Origin: Hyaloperonospora brassicae
Lineage: Eukaryota; Oomycota; Peronosporomycetes; Peronosporales; Peronosporaceae
NCBI GenBank assembly: GCA_947650285.1
Contig: CANTFL010001342.1
Location: 124,001 to 188,000 of the forward strand
Length of the DNA: 64,000 nucleotides
Direction: 5' to 3'
Shown: positions 44,332 through 55,007 of the stretch, one piece after another
Layout: each line of letters opens with the position of its first letter
How positions within the stretch are numbered: position 1 is the stretch's first letter
Program-made: the position numbers and the translations under genes
The notes under the pieces: generated by a model
Told to the model about the DNA's origin: nothing
Databases searched by the model: none
The model's input: the letters and a program-made list of their open reading frames with translations, nothing else

Positions 44332-46328
44332 ATGGCGTGCACGGCGTCCTCTTTTTCGACCAAATCTGCGCAACTGAGAGCAGTTGGCGACCGGATCGAC
44401 GATGGCGTTGGGTCACTCGGTACTGTTCGTTACGTAGGTCCCGTACCGACCGCAACCGATCCATCGACGCTGTATTACGGTACTTATTGCATATAAACAG
44501 TCGTCCAGAGCTGTATTTAATGGCGGTACAAAAGTGTGCTCAGGATGTACCCATTTCTGTCTTGTCATAGGCATCGAATGGGACGAGTGGGGTCGAGGCA
44601 AACATGACGGTAGTGTCGACCTGCCCAATGGCGATCGGGTCGTGGTCTTTGCAGGTCCATCTGGTCGTCGCGAAAGCCGTGCAGGTCACGGGGATCCAGT
44701 AGGTGCTCCAATCTACAAATGCTCATTTGTCAAGGTGTCAAAAGTCGACGGCATGCCCCTATCGAGCACTGTGGTCCAGAGACTGCAGGAGAGATACAGT
44801 GCAGAGGGCAGTTGCTTCGATGTTCGCGATACAGACGTCGATGTCGTCGTGACTGGAGAAGTGAAGACGACGCTTGGTAGTGAGAAGCCCATTGAGTTTG
44901 TAGGAGCCAAGAAACTTCGTACTCAGCAGACGTTAAAGACGATCGAGAAAGTCTCGCTGTCGGGATGTCAAATCGCTGAGCTCGGCATTGGGACGCCAGG
45001 CGAGAGTCTTCGAACGATGACTCCGAGGCTGACCGAGCTAGACCTGTCGAAGAACCTGTTTCGAACGTGGACTGATGTTGTCGCTGTTGTCCGTGAGCTG
45101 CCGTTTCTGGAGACACTGATTCTCAGTGGAAACCGATTTGCGTTTGATGAGGAGGACGTAGCTGAAGATGACAGCAATGTTTTCGAAAGCGTCAAAGTGC
45201 TCGTGCTAAATCAGACACTGCTGCGTTGGCACCAGGTAGGGAAGCTAGTATCGCGCCATTTCCCAAAGCTTGAAGAGCTGCACGTGGTTGGCAACGAGTA
45301 CGACGACGATCAGTTGAGCGTGTTCGAGGCAAGTGGAAGCTGGACGAAGACGCTTGCGGTCCTCGATCTGAGCCTCAATCACTTTGCCTCGTGGAATCGA
45401 CTTGTTTGTACCGTCGGCGTGATGTTCGAGAACCTGAGTCAGCTGGTTTTGAATGGGAATCGCATCGCTACGCTCGTCACTGACAGCAGCAACTCCGCCG
45501 CGGGGTTCCAGAAACTAACGACGCTATCGCTGAGTGACAATCTGGTGAACTCGTGGACCTCTATCGATAGTTTGAACGCGTTTCCGCTTTTGGACACACT
45601 GCGATTTTCAAAGAACCCACTGACGTCGCAGATGAGCCCGGGTGAGGCCCGGATGCTCATTATCGCACGTACAGACCATGTTGTGGCCTTCAATGCAAGC
45701 CTTGTTCGAGAAAAAGAACGCGCAGAAGCTGAGCGATTGTATTTGAAGCGCATACTGCATGAACTGGCCGTCGTCGCCGATGATGCGTGTGAGTGTGAAC
45801 GGGTGCTGGCCGCACATCCGCGCTACAATCGCCTGCGAGAACTGCATCCAGACATATCCATTGAGCAAAACGACAGCGCCAACGGCTGTGGATCAACGGC
45901 TGGGCCGCGCAAACTGGCGTCAAGCTTAGTCAAAGTCAGCATCATCCCAATGTCAATGCGAGCGACATCACTTCAGCCGCTGGTGAAGAACATTCCTCAG
46001 CAGATGAAGGTATCACAGCTAAAGCTACTCATTGAGGCTAAGTTTGGTGTTGAAGTACCTGTTCAGGTGCTATCGTTTCGCACCGATCCAAGAGTAAGTT
46101 TGTACTGCATTGATGCTATGGCGTTACGCTGACACACTCACACACTGTTTGTTGTTGCACTATAGAGTCTGCCAATGGTGCTCGACGACGACAGCGCTGA
46201 AGTCAGTTACTTCGGGATACAGGTATGACAACGTGCTCGTTGCTGCATTGCGTTATCTTACCGCTTCTCTCTCGTTTGTTTGTATGGTCTAGGACGGGTC
46301 TGAGGTGCTAGTCAATGACTCGGAATGA
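44332..46328 (+). CDS. TBCE: Tubulin-folding cofactor E
   Basis: Four exons: 44332-44479, 44571-46093, 46166-46222 and 46293-46328, 587 aa. Introns are 91, 72 and 70 nt. The first junction rebuilds a CAP-Gly domain (residues about 20-90): GTVRYVGPVP then LYYGIEWDEWGRGKHDGSV; CAP-Gly domains bind the C-terminal EEY tail of alpha-tubulin. Leucine-rich repeats run from about 150 to 380 (LTELDLSKNLF, LETLILSGNRF, LAVLDLSLNHF, LSQLVLNGNRI, LTTLSLSDNLVNSW). A ubiquitin-like C-terminal domain spans about 480-587 and depends on the two small last exons. TBCE works with cofactors A-D to assemble the alpha/beta-tubulin dimer. In this copy the usual CAP-Gly GKHDG motif is intact. The gene appears functional. 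Confidence 0.93.
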
Positions 46329-47415
46329 TTGCACGCAAACCATTGTTGATATTGGCACATGCTGAGGGTTTCCAAATGCGACTAAATGTTTACTCAACGC
46401 GCGACTTTCTTTGCTATTTTGTTTCACGAATGTTTGGCTCCAGATGCATCAAGAACGGCTCATCGGCGCCAGATAAAGTCGGGTGTGGCCGACTCGTTCC
46501 TTCGTGTTGTGGAAGTCAGAGTCACCCGACAGCCTTTGCAATGGTAGGATGGCACATCCGCGTGGCTATAGGGTATGTACAACGTACAGTGTTACGTAAC
46601 CGACGACTTCAACCTGTATTGGGGTGAGGTCAGCAGTAGCCCTTATCTTAACGAGTGTGTATTGAAAGTCGATACTGTTGCTCGATTCAACCTGACAACG
46701 TGCTAAGCAAACGCCCATTTGCTGAGGTGGGTGAACTCCTTCCAATCAAAACTTGTTGGGTGCACCAACCGGACGGCGTATTTGGTCAGCTGTTACTGCT
46801 TCGGCTGCACCGATACGACTGGCTCTCGATTATCTCTCAGATCTACAGCAGTTCCTCACTGGATGTCCTTGCCTTCATGCTTTGGTAATCCATCAGCACA
46901 GTGTCTTGCACGAGACACAGAGGGAAAGCATATCGATCTAACATGGGTACTGGCACCCCCTGCTTTGCCTTTTTTACCTATAACGCGGCGTCGTTTTGGG
47001 TCCGTTTGCTTTTGTTGCAATGCCTATTTGCTGACGCTTCAATGTATGATCTTTATTTCTGCAGAAGTAGGCTGAGAGGTAAGAAATCGACGGAAGAAGA
47101 GACGGGAAAGGTGATGGTCTTCCGTGAGACCAAATTGAGTCATTGAGAAATTGTTTGACGCACGGGTCGCTCTCGAGGCGTCGCTGAACACTTTTTGAGT
47201 GGCACTGTCGCCTAAGTGCGTACGGACCAGCCGGAAGATCACCGTTTTCGACTAAAACGGCTCACCGCCAACTGCTTCGTGCCGCTCAGGGGGGGTAAAT
47301 TATCTGCACGGTAGGTCCATGCGCAATTGAACAACCTGTACGCGTTTATAGAGTCGAGCAGCTCATAAACGAAAGCCTTACGCCCAAGTTTCTCAAGCGT
47401 TACTATACATTAGTG
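46329..47415. other. Intergenic, no gene seen
   Basis: About 1.1 kb between TBCE and the Gypsy insertion. Short frames only. Confidence 0.5.
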
Positions 47416-47420
47416 CTTAC
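47416..47420. repeat. Target-site duplication CTTAC (left)
   Basis: CTTAC directly precedes the 5' LTR and is repeated at 55396-55400 directly after the 3' LTR. A 5 bp duplication is normal for Gypsy integrases. Confidence 0.9.
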
Positions 47421-47806
47421 TGTAACGGGGCAGCCCGTTACATGATATTGTCACTTAAGGAAAGTGACAATAAAGAATATAAGATGGATATTCTTTAAAC
47501 AATATCACCAAAGTGGTGATATTGAAGGGTCGACCAAAGGGTCTGTTCATTGGTTGATATCGTGATGATATCAACCCACCAATCGCCGCAAGACGCGCGC
47601 AATGAGTGGTGACGAGACGTCACCATACACTCAGTTATATTAGTATAATTAAGTTAAGTCAAACGAAGAGACAGTAGTTATAGACTTAATTTATTAATAT
47701 AACAGTTCTACTTTACCCTACCTACGCTTCCTCGCTCGCCACGTGTACGTCCGTCGGGGCACCCAAATCCCTTGCGTTAAGTTACGCAAGGGTGTGCCCC
47801 GTTACA
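47421..47806 (+). repeat. 5' LTR of element E
   Basis: 386 bp, TG...CA, with a perfect 12 bp terminal inverted repeat (TGTAACGGGGCA and TGCCCCGTTACA), longer than the 2-6 bp usual for LTRs. It is a chain of short hairpins: arms at 47421/47434, TTGTCACTT around 47448-47472, CAATATCACC around 47499-47524, TTGATATC around 47552-47572, TGGTGACG near 47608-47627 and CCCTTGCG near 47769-47793. Confidence 0.95.
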
Positions 47807-47808
47807 CC

Positions 47809-47826
47809 TGGTAGCACTTTGTAGTC
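47809..47826 (+). other. Putative tRNA primer-binding site
   Basis: TGGTAGCACTTTGTAGTC begins two bases after the 5' LTR, the usual place for a site complementary to a tRNA 3' CCA end. A similar TGGTAGCC..TTTGTAGTC follows the LTR of element A. The tRNA species was not identified. Confidence 0.55.
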
Positions 47827-47850
47827 CTTCCAAGGACCACATCATCCAAC

Positions 47851-49006
47851 ATGAACATGTTGGATGAAGAAGACACCTTTCACGCCACGCGTGAAGGGTT
47901 TACCCATTTGAGTGACATTGAATGGGGTGCGGTAGAACGAATGAGTTCTACCGTAGGCGAACTCGTCGTCAGCACCATGTTGGAGTCTCTAGACAGAGAC
48001 CAACAACATGCTGCTATCGCCAAGTTCATTCACAATGAACTTGTCGCCGAAAGGGGAGAAAGTAGCCTTGCTTCAACAGCAAGGCTCTCAACAGGCCGAG
48101 CACTTGAAAGAACCCGGTGCTCAACAGACAGAGCTGTTGAGACAGCAGCAATTCCATGCTGCTGTGGGCGGGACGGCACATGCGCGTCGTCCCGAAGTGA
48201 TGAAAGTCGACATCTCCAAGTACAGTGGAGTCCCGGAGGACTCCCTGTTACTATGGTTTGTCGAACTCGACAGAGCCCTAAGGTCTCGTCGCGTCGAAGA
48301 TGAGCAAATGAAACTCACATTTGCTCAGACCCACTTGGCAGGGCGTGCCAAAACTTGGTCCCTGGGACTCGAGAGTAGCGACCCAAATGTGTTTAGGTCG
48401 CTAGATGACTTCAAGTCCCGGCTCAGACAAACGTTTGAGCCGCCACGTGCTGAGTTCAGGGCTCGTTCAGAGCTCCTGAAACTCAAGCAGGGTAAGCGTG
48501 ATGTGCACGCTTACGCACAACATATACGACTCCTTGCGAGTAGTATAACTGCAAACCCAGTCCATGAACACACGTTGATTACGGTATTCATGCAAGGGCT
48601 CGCAGAAGGGCCCGTCAGGAGCCACCAGTTCCGCCTTGAGCTGAATACGCTGGAAGATGCGATATCAGCCGCGGAACAGGAAGATTTTAGCATGAGACAT
48701 ACTCATGCTAGCTCAAACTCTTACCGTCCACCGAGACGACAAGCGATCGGAGGTCCAGAACCAATGGACCTCTGTTATGTTGAGAGCGAGAGACCTCGCT
48801 CTACAAGCAACAAGCGATTGCAGAGGTGCAATCGCTGTCAGAAGTTAGGGCACTACGCATACGAGTGTAGTGCTCCGCGCCCAGTACCAAACAGTACTGA
48901 GCGAAATGGACGACCATTCACCAAGAAGGGCAATGGGCGTGGGTCCAGCGCTGTTGAGAAACCGCAACAGCGAGACGGGCCATCAAAAAATGGTCGGGGT
49001 CAGTAG
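47851..49006 (+). pseudogene. gag: gag of element E (one frameshift)
   Basis: Starts at ATG 47851 (MNMLDEEDTFHATREGF) and reads to about 48050 in one frame, then continues in another frame to the TAG at 49006. The switch is at the AAAGGGGAG run near 48047-48055 and fits a one-base gain. The protein is a Gag: a helical capsid-like core (WFVELDRALRSR, AKTWSLGL, LKSRLRQTFEP-type block, QGKRDVHAYAQHIRLLASSI, ITVFMQGLAEGPVR) and a zinc knuckle near 48829-48872 reading CNRCQKLGHYAYEC (CX2CX4HX4C). A basic Gly/Arg tail follows. Gag forms the virus-like particle of the retrotransposon. The G-run location means a sequencing or assembly error is also possible. Confidence 0.85.
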
Positions 49007-49056
49007 GGGCGGAGCGCCCTACTGATCCAGCAACCTCAAGAGAATTTGCAAACCTC

Positions 49057-52000
49057 TTGACGAAAGTTGCTCCAGATACACAATCATTGTGTGTCTCTGC
49101 ACCTGGTGATGACGTTTCGCTCATCACCTTGAAGTTGGAAGCGACAAATGACTTGTCACTTCGTGCCCTAGTAGACTGTGGGGCGTCGAACAACTTTGTT
49201 CGTCGCCAGTCACTAGAGGGTCGTAGGCTCAAGTTCGTTGAGCGCGACATTCCCCCTCACAAGGATGACGGTGCGCCTTGCAACAGGCGCATCGATAACC
49301 GTTGAGAAACGTGTAGTAGGAATCCACTACACGTTAGAGGGCGAGCAGTACGATGATGACTTCATCGTACTAGATCTGGATGACAAATTTGATGTCATCC
49401 TGGGATTACCTTGGCTCAGAAAATACGAGCCAAGGGTGAGCTGGCAGCATCGATCCGTGAAGATGCCTGCTGCTTGTTCATCAGATGGCCATCTGATGAA
49501 CATCTTGGAGCGTCCACAAGCGTGTGGATGTTCTGCGAGTGAGTGCGATGGCCTCACTTGCGGTACGGTCGTTAGCACGACTGCACAAGGTCACAGTGTA
49601 GTTGATCACTACACTGTGGAGCAAGCTCCCGGCGGCTGTACAGAAGTACAGGCTGCGCCGAAGGTCCACCACTCGAATAAGTCGAGTGGACCGGGACATG
49701 GATGCATGCCTAGCGGGCAGCATCTTAGAAGAAAGAAATCTGTTGCCCCCAAGGGGCAACATGAAAATTTAGGTCGACTGGAGAGTCGACCGTAGAGGAT
49801 CGGTTCCTGACTGTGGTTGCACAGCCACAGTCGGAAGACGTCGAGGGAATAAGTCCCCACGTACTTGAGGAAGGAGTTCCTCAAGAGTTGCTTGCTGAGG
49901 GATCAGGCCCTCAGCAACCTGTGGAAGCAAGATCCCAGGAAGAAACCGAGACGTTGAACGTCTTGGTTAATGACGGATCAAGCGTAGGCATTTATACGCT
50001 TGATCTGATTGTGTCTCCGAAGTTGACTTCGGAGATAACTCAGTTGCCAACGCTAGAACCGAAACGGTTCTTGCGTGATCTGCGTAGTGGCAAAGTCAAG
50101 CAGATCTGCGTACTCGTCACAGAGGACGAGTATGTGACCGACATTCGGTCGGCAACAGTATTTGCTGAGAACGAACGGGTTCTCAGCAGCTCATCGATGG
50201 ACGAAAGTGTCCTCGATGAGAAGACTCGGATTGAGCGATACGCGTCCCAATCCTGGGAGTCACTTCAGGCAAATCCTTTGTATAAGGATTTGATCGAATT
50301 CAGGGATGTGTTCCCTGAATCCGTACCTTGCGAGTTGCCTAATGGACAAAGGCACTCGACACGAGATCGAGCTCAAACCGGGCTCGAAATACTGTGTCAT
50401 GAAGCAGTGGCCACTGCCTCGTGAACAAGTGATAGCGATCGACAAGTTCTTTGCCGATCGCTTAGCAGCAGGCCATGTGAGGGAATCAACATCCCCTCAC
50501 AGCTCTCCGACCTTCTGTGTGCGAAAGGCCACAGGAGGGTGGCGGATAGTGCACGCATTCAACAAGTTGAATGCTGCAACGGTACCGGCTCAGACGCCGA
50601 TACCGAGGAAGGACGTAATCATAGATGGTATGTCAAAGAGTACCATCTTTTCGTCCATGGATCTGATGGATGGATTCTATCAGATCCTGATGCGTGAACG
50701 TTGAATCCCATTCACGGCAGTGAGCACCCCCAGCGGGATGCTGTGGGAGTGGCTAGTGATGCCACAGGGGCTGAGTAATGCCCCTGCAACATTCAACAGA
50801 TGTGTAACAAATCTGTTGAGACCGGTGCGGGACTTCGCACCGAGTTACTTCGACGATGTGTTCGTCCATAGCCGGGCTATGGACGGAAAGACGGACGTTG
50901 AAGTTCACAGAACTCAAGTTCGTCAGGTTCTCCAACTTATGCGCAAGCATAAGTTGTACGCCAACCTCAAGAAGTGTATATTCGCGGCTAGCGAAATACC
51001 ACTTCTTGGGTGCATCGTGGGGAAACACGGCGTACGCCCTGATCCCGAAAAGATCAAGGCGATCACCGACTGGCCAGTGCCAGTCGATGTCAAGGGACTT
51101 CGAAAGTTCCTTGGTCTTGCGGCGTACTTGCACAAGTACTCGCGCAACTACGCCGAGATGACGGTACATCTTTCTTGCTTGCTCAAGAAAAATGTCAAGT
51201 GGTCATGGAACGCTGAGTGCCAGCGTTCCTTTGAAGGTATCAAGCAAAGCTGGATGCAATCGCCGATCTTGGCGATTGCAGATCAGGACAGACCATTTCA
51301 TGTGGTCTGTGACGCCAGCGATTTCGCAATCGGCTGTGCGTTAATGCAGTTCGATGCAGATGGCGCGGAGCGCGTCATCTGTTATCAATCGCGTCAGCTG
51401 CAAGCAGCTGAGCGTAATTACCCAGTGCATGACAAGGAACTCCTTGCCATGAAATACGCACTGGCTAAATTTCGCGTCTATCTCTTGGGAGATAGACCGT
51501 TTGTTGTCTACACGGACCATGCGTCATTACGCACGGCCGTAAACAGCCCACACCTCTCGCAAAGAATGGCGAGGTGGCTGTCTTTCTTCGCGGAGTATAA
51601 CTTCTCCGTGGAGTATAAACCGGGACGACTCAATGTCGTCGCGGATGCTCTTTCGCGCCGGCCCGATTTCGAGCCGGACGCGCAATCCAACAGTGAGGAC
51701 AAGCCCACTGTTGCGACTCTGTCAGTCAGTGTCCCGTCGTCAAGTAAACTTGAAGACGTACGAAAGGCATACGCGGAAGATAAGGATCTTCTGCGATTGA
51801 TGGATCATCTGGTGAATCCATCCAGTAAATCCATGAGGGATTTACCGGCTTTGTACCGATCCTCATCGGATCGGTATAGTACACGCAACGGATTGCTGTA
51901 CTATACAGCTGTTGCCGACGACACGCCTCGTGTCGTCGTACCCGCTCATCATGATTTGCGATTGCGCATCATGTATGAGTGTCACGATGCCCCAACAAGC

Positions 52001-53901
52001 GGCCATCGTGGTAGAGAAAAGACTTACCTCACGGTAAGTCGCGACTTTTACTGGCCCCGCCAGTATCAGTTTGTTCGCAAGTACATCCGTGCTTGCGAAG
52101 TATGTCAACGGGTGAAGCCTAGTCCTTCATCCCGTGCGCCATTGCAGCCTCTGCCTGTTCCGACAGAGTGCTGGCAGTCCGTTTCAATGGACTTCGTCTT
52201 CGGGTTTCCCGAAGACGCTCACAAGAATAATGGTATTCTTGTGTTTGTGGACCGATTCAGCACGATGGTCCATCTTGCTGCTGTCCCTGAGTCAATCAAG
52301 GCTCAAGGTTGTGCTCGTGTCTTTCTAGACACGGTCTTTAGACTCCACGGGTTACCCCGTGAACTCGTATCCGACCGTGACCCTCGGTTCACGGCGGAAT
52401 TTTGGCAAACCGTGTTCCGTACTCTCGGAACACGATTGAAGATGTCCACTTCTGACCATCCAGAAACAGATGGTCAGACGGAACGTGCGAACCGTGTCCT
52501 CGAAGAGATTCTTCGAGGATATGTCCACTCGTTTCCGAGTTGGAGCGAATTCCTACCCATGGTGGAATTCGCCATCAATAATTCGGTGCATGCTTCAACA
52601 CAGCACACACCGTTTTACGTGAATGGCCTACGCCATCCACGTGTGCCCACCCTTCTAGAGTGTGACTCTTGGATAAGGGGGGAGGGACTCGCTCGAGCAA
52701 AAACCGTTTTGGCTCTTGCTCATCACGTGTCGACGCAAACGTCGTCACGTATGATGCCGATGTCGATCAAGTCGACATCGATGAAGAAGATCATCTCAAT
52801 AATAGCGAAGACGCTATTATTGATTCGGATGATGATGACGATGCTGGTATATTCAGCATCGTCAACGATTATGCCAGCGAGGAAGAAGACAACCTCGCTG
52901 AAGAAGAGAGCAATCTCTTAGCAGTGCGTACGAAGCGCACTGCTAGACAAAACAAAGAGTCAGCAGAGAACTTCCTGCTGACTCGAGAAGCGGTAGTCCG
53001 TTTCGTTCAGGACTCCATCGCAAATGCGGTGGACCGTCAGAAACGGAACGCAGACAAGAATGGAAGAGCAAATGTTCTTTCATTTAAGGTTAATGACCTA
53101 GTACTACTGTCAACGGTAAACCTACCTGGACATGCAGTCACTAGTGTCGGCAGTAGTAAACTACTGCCGAAATACATTGGGCCATTTCGAGTGTTGCATC
53201 GCAAGGGCAATGCATACACACTCGAATTGCCACGTAGGATGCGCACGCATCCTACGTTTTACGTGGGGAGGCTTAGGTCGTACTGTCAGTACGAGCCTTC
53301 TTCTTCCGATGAAGATAGCCCCCACGTTCAAGAACATCCATCAAGTTCTTGCGTTCGCGCTCCAGACGATCCGTCTGGTCGCGCAGATATGATACCTCGG
53401 AACTCAACCGAGTTATCTCTCCGCGAGCTGTCGCCAGCTCGCCGAAAAGGGAGCGGACATCCCGCTCGACCTGAAGCTGCGCCGTGGCATAATCGGCGCG
53501 ATCCCTCGCCCGATCAGCCTCGTGATCCTTGCGGTTCTTCCGCACGGTGTCGGTCAAAGCGTAGCGTCGGTCGCGTTCGTGCTTCAAGTCATCGCGCAAT
53601 TCATCGATTGCGCGATCCATCTCATAAGGGTCGAGATGGTGGGCCTGGGGTTCTGGAGGAGGTCTTTCCTCCTCCACCACAATCTTTGGTGGATGCTCAC
53701 GGTGATCAACGCTTTCTAGTGGAGCGTATCTTGAATCACCGTGACGATTCAGGATCAAGGACGAGCTACCTCGTCCAGTGGCGGGGGTATCCACCCTCTT
53801 GGAACAGCTGGGAGCCCCGCTCTCAGCTGTTAATGGATGTTGAAGGTCTCGTCCACCAGTATGACGAGACCCATCCGATGAGTCCTGTGGCCCATCGGTA
53901 A
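49057..53901 (+). pseudogene. pol: pol of element E: PR-RT-RNaseH-INT-chromodomain, broken
   Basis: Domains in order: aspartic protease (ALVDCGASNNFV near 49165-49200), reverse transcriptase (about 50330-50990; catalytic YFDD at about 50846), RNase H (about 51280-51660; CDASDFAIG, YTDHASL), integrase zinc finger (HX..H..CEVC, about 51946-52120) and core (about 52170-52520; SMDFVFGF, SDRDPRF, NRVLEEI giving D-D-E), and a chromodomain (about 53713-53880; FLVERILNHR, YLVQWRGYPPSWNSWEP). Breaks seen: frame changes near 49255, 49780, 50330 and 52680 (the last in a six-G run), and a TGA at 50702-50704 just upstream of the STPSGMLWEW block. The RT, RNase H and integrase frame from 50720 to about 52680 is intact. 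The stretch 53273-53901 is also covered by the antisense ORF on the other strand. Pol copies element RNA and inserts it; the chromodomain steers insertion to chromatin. Confidence 0.9.
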
Positions 53902-54877
53902 ACACGTGCCCTAGGCGCTTGTAGACGGATTGCAAGTTTGCAATCGCGTCACGCATCTCGTCCGAGAGATGTGCCCTTCCCCAGGGCGAATTTAGGGAGT
54001 ACACATCCCTATGTGCACGCTGCGAGTTGTCAACACAACTCGCACAAGGTTCTCCCCATGTGAGGCAAGGAATGCCTGCCTCACTCGATAAACAATGCAA
54101 CCGGTACCTAGCACCGGTTGGCGTTCGCCGTTCGAACCTGAGGCGTGTTGCCTCAAGTTTCTTGAGCCACCCTTCTCGTCCAAAATTCTTTACGTTTTGG
54201 ACGAACGCGTTCCACGCAGCCAAAAGCGATGTTTTGTCACGCTTTTGGTTGCTATTGTACCATTGATGTCTAAGGAAGACATCGAGATAAAAGTCTTCTT
54301 CAGCGCGAAAGTTCTTCGCGCTGGGACTCAAGCCGTGTAGCTCGGTTGCATCGAATAAGGGTATTCGATGGTGTTGGCCTGTCTCGTGAGACAGGCTATT
54401 GATGAGTTGTTCGGGCAAACGCCACGGCTTCAACTCATCACGCTTCACAGTGGTACCCTTGTCGGTGCCACGGCTCCCAGATTGACGACGGCTCGCTCCA
54501 TCGTCAACACGCTCGTGCGAAGACGCACGAGCCGGCGGTGGTGAAGAATAGAGCTCACCACCCTGATCATCGTCATCACTGCCGAACAGACTGTGATGCG
54601 AATCACGAGTCCGTTCGTTCGGCAGTGGCCTTGGCGAATACTGAGGCGTCGCCGGTGAGCGAGACGCCTCTGGAGCATTGCCCGAGTCAGACACGTCTGA
54701 CTCGCCAGAGTAGATGACCTCCACATCGGGGTCATCATACGCACGCGGCGTGATACCGCGTGCACCTGCAGCACCTGTTGCTGCAGGCGAAGAAGGGTCG
54801 GCAGACGACGAAGCGTCTGCCGCAGAGGCTTGCACAGCACCAGGCTGTGTGGGTCTTGAGTCACCTCGCATAGACAT
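53273..54877 (-). CDS. Antisense ORF of the Gypsy element, 534 aa, unknown function
   Basis: An uninterrupted minus-strand frame with a true ATG at 54877 (MSMRGDSRPTQPG), running opposite to gag-pol at the 3' end of the element. Residues 1-150 are Ser/Ala/Asp-rich. Residues about 185-330 form a compact, aromatic- and Cys-containing block (EEDFYLDVFLRHQWYNSNQK, LLAAWNAFVQN, RRTPTGARYRLHCLSS, then CLTWGEPCASC). Residues about 425-520 are a strong coiled coil rich in Arg, Glu and Leu. The same protein is encoded, with substitutions and breaks, in the second copy at 63003-64000, so the frame has been kept by selection at some time rather than by chance. Its last 210 residues overlap the pol chromodomain region. 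Antisense ORFs are known in some plant Gypsy elements; I do not recognise this protein. Expression is unproven. Confidence 0.7.
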   Translation of the reverse strand: MSMRGDSRPTQPGAVQASAADASSSADPSSPAATGAAGARGITPRAYDDPDVEVIYSGESDVSDSGNAPEASRSPATPQYSPRPLPNERTRDSHHSLFGSDDDDQGGELYSSPPPARASSHERVDDGASRRQSGSRGTDKGTTVKRDELKPWRLPEQLINSLSHETGQHHRIPLFDATELHGLSPSAKNFRAEEDFYLDVFLRHQWYNSNQKRDKTSLLAAWNAFVQNVKNFGREGWLKKLEATRLRFERRTPTGARYRLHCLSSEAGIPCLTWGEPCASCVDNSQRAHRDVYSLNSPWGRAHLSDEMRDAIANLQSVYKRLGHVFTDGPQDSSDGSRHTGGRDLQHPLTAESGAPSCSKRVDTPATGRGSSSLILNRHGDSRYAPLESVDHREHPPKIVVEEERPPPEPQAHHLDPYEMDRAIDELRDDLKHERDRRYALTDTVRKNRKDHEADRARDRADYATAQLQVERDVRSLFGELATARGEITRLSSEVSYLRDQTDRLERERKNLMDVLERGGYLHRKKKARTDSTT

Positions 54878-54995
54878 GTTAGCTATGCGAGGTCAAGCGG
54901 AAAGTGAGTGGAACGGACCAAACAAGTACTCCCTGTCCCAATGGTGGCCAACGGGTGGCCTCCATATTTCGATAGTCATACGGTGACTATCAGTT

Positions 54996-55004
54996 AAGGG
55001 GGGG
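54996..55004 (+). other. Polypurine tract before the 3' LTR
   Basis: AAGGGGGGG, three bases before the 3' LTR, is the expected plus-strand primer. The same tract (as CCCCCCTT) lies beside the LTR at 62872-62885 of the inverted copy. Confidence 0.8.
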
Positions 55005-55007
55005 TGA

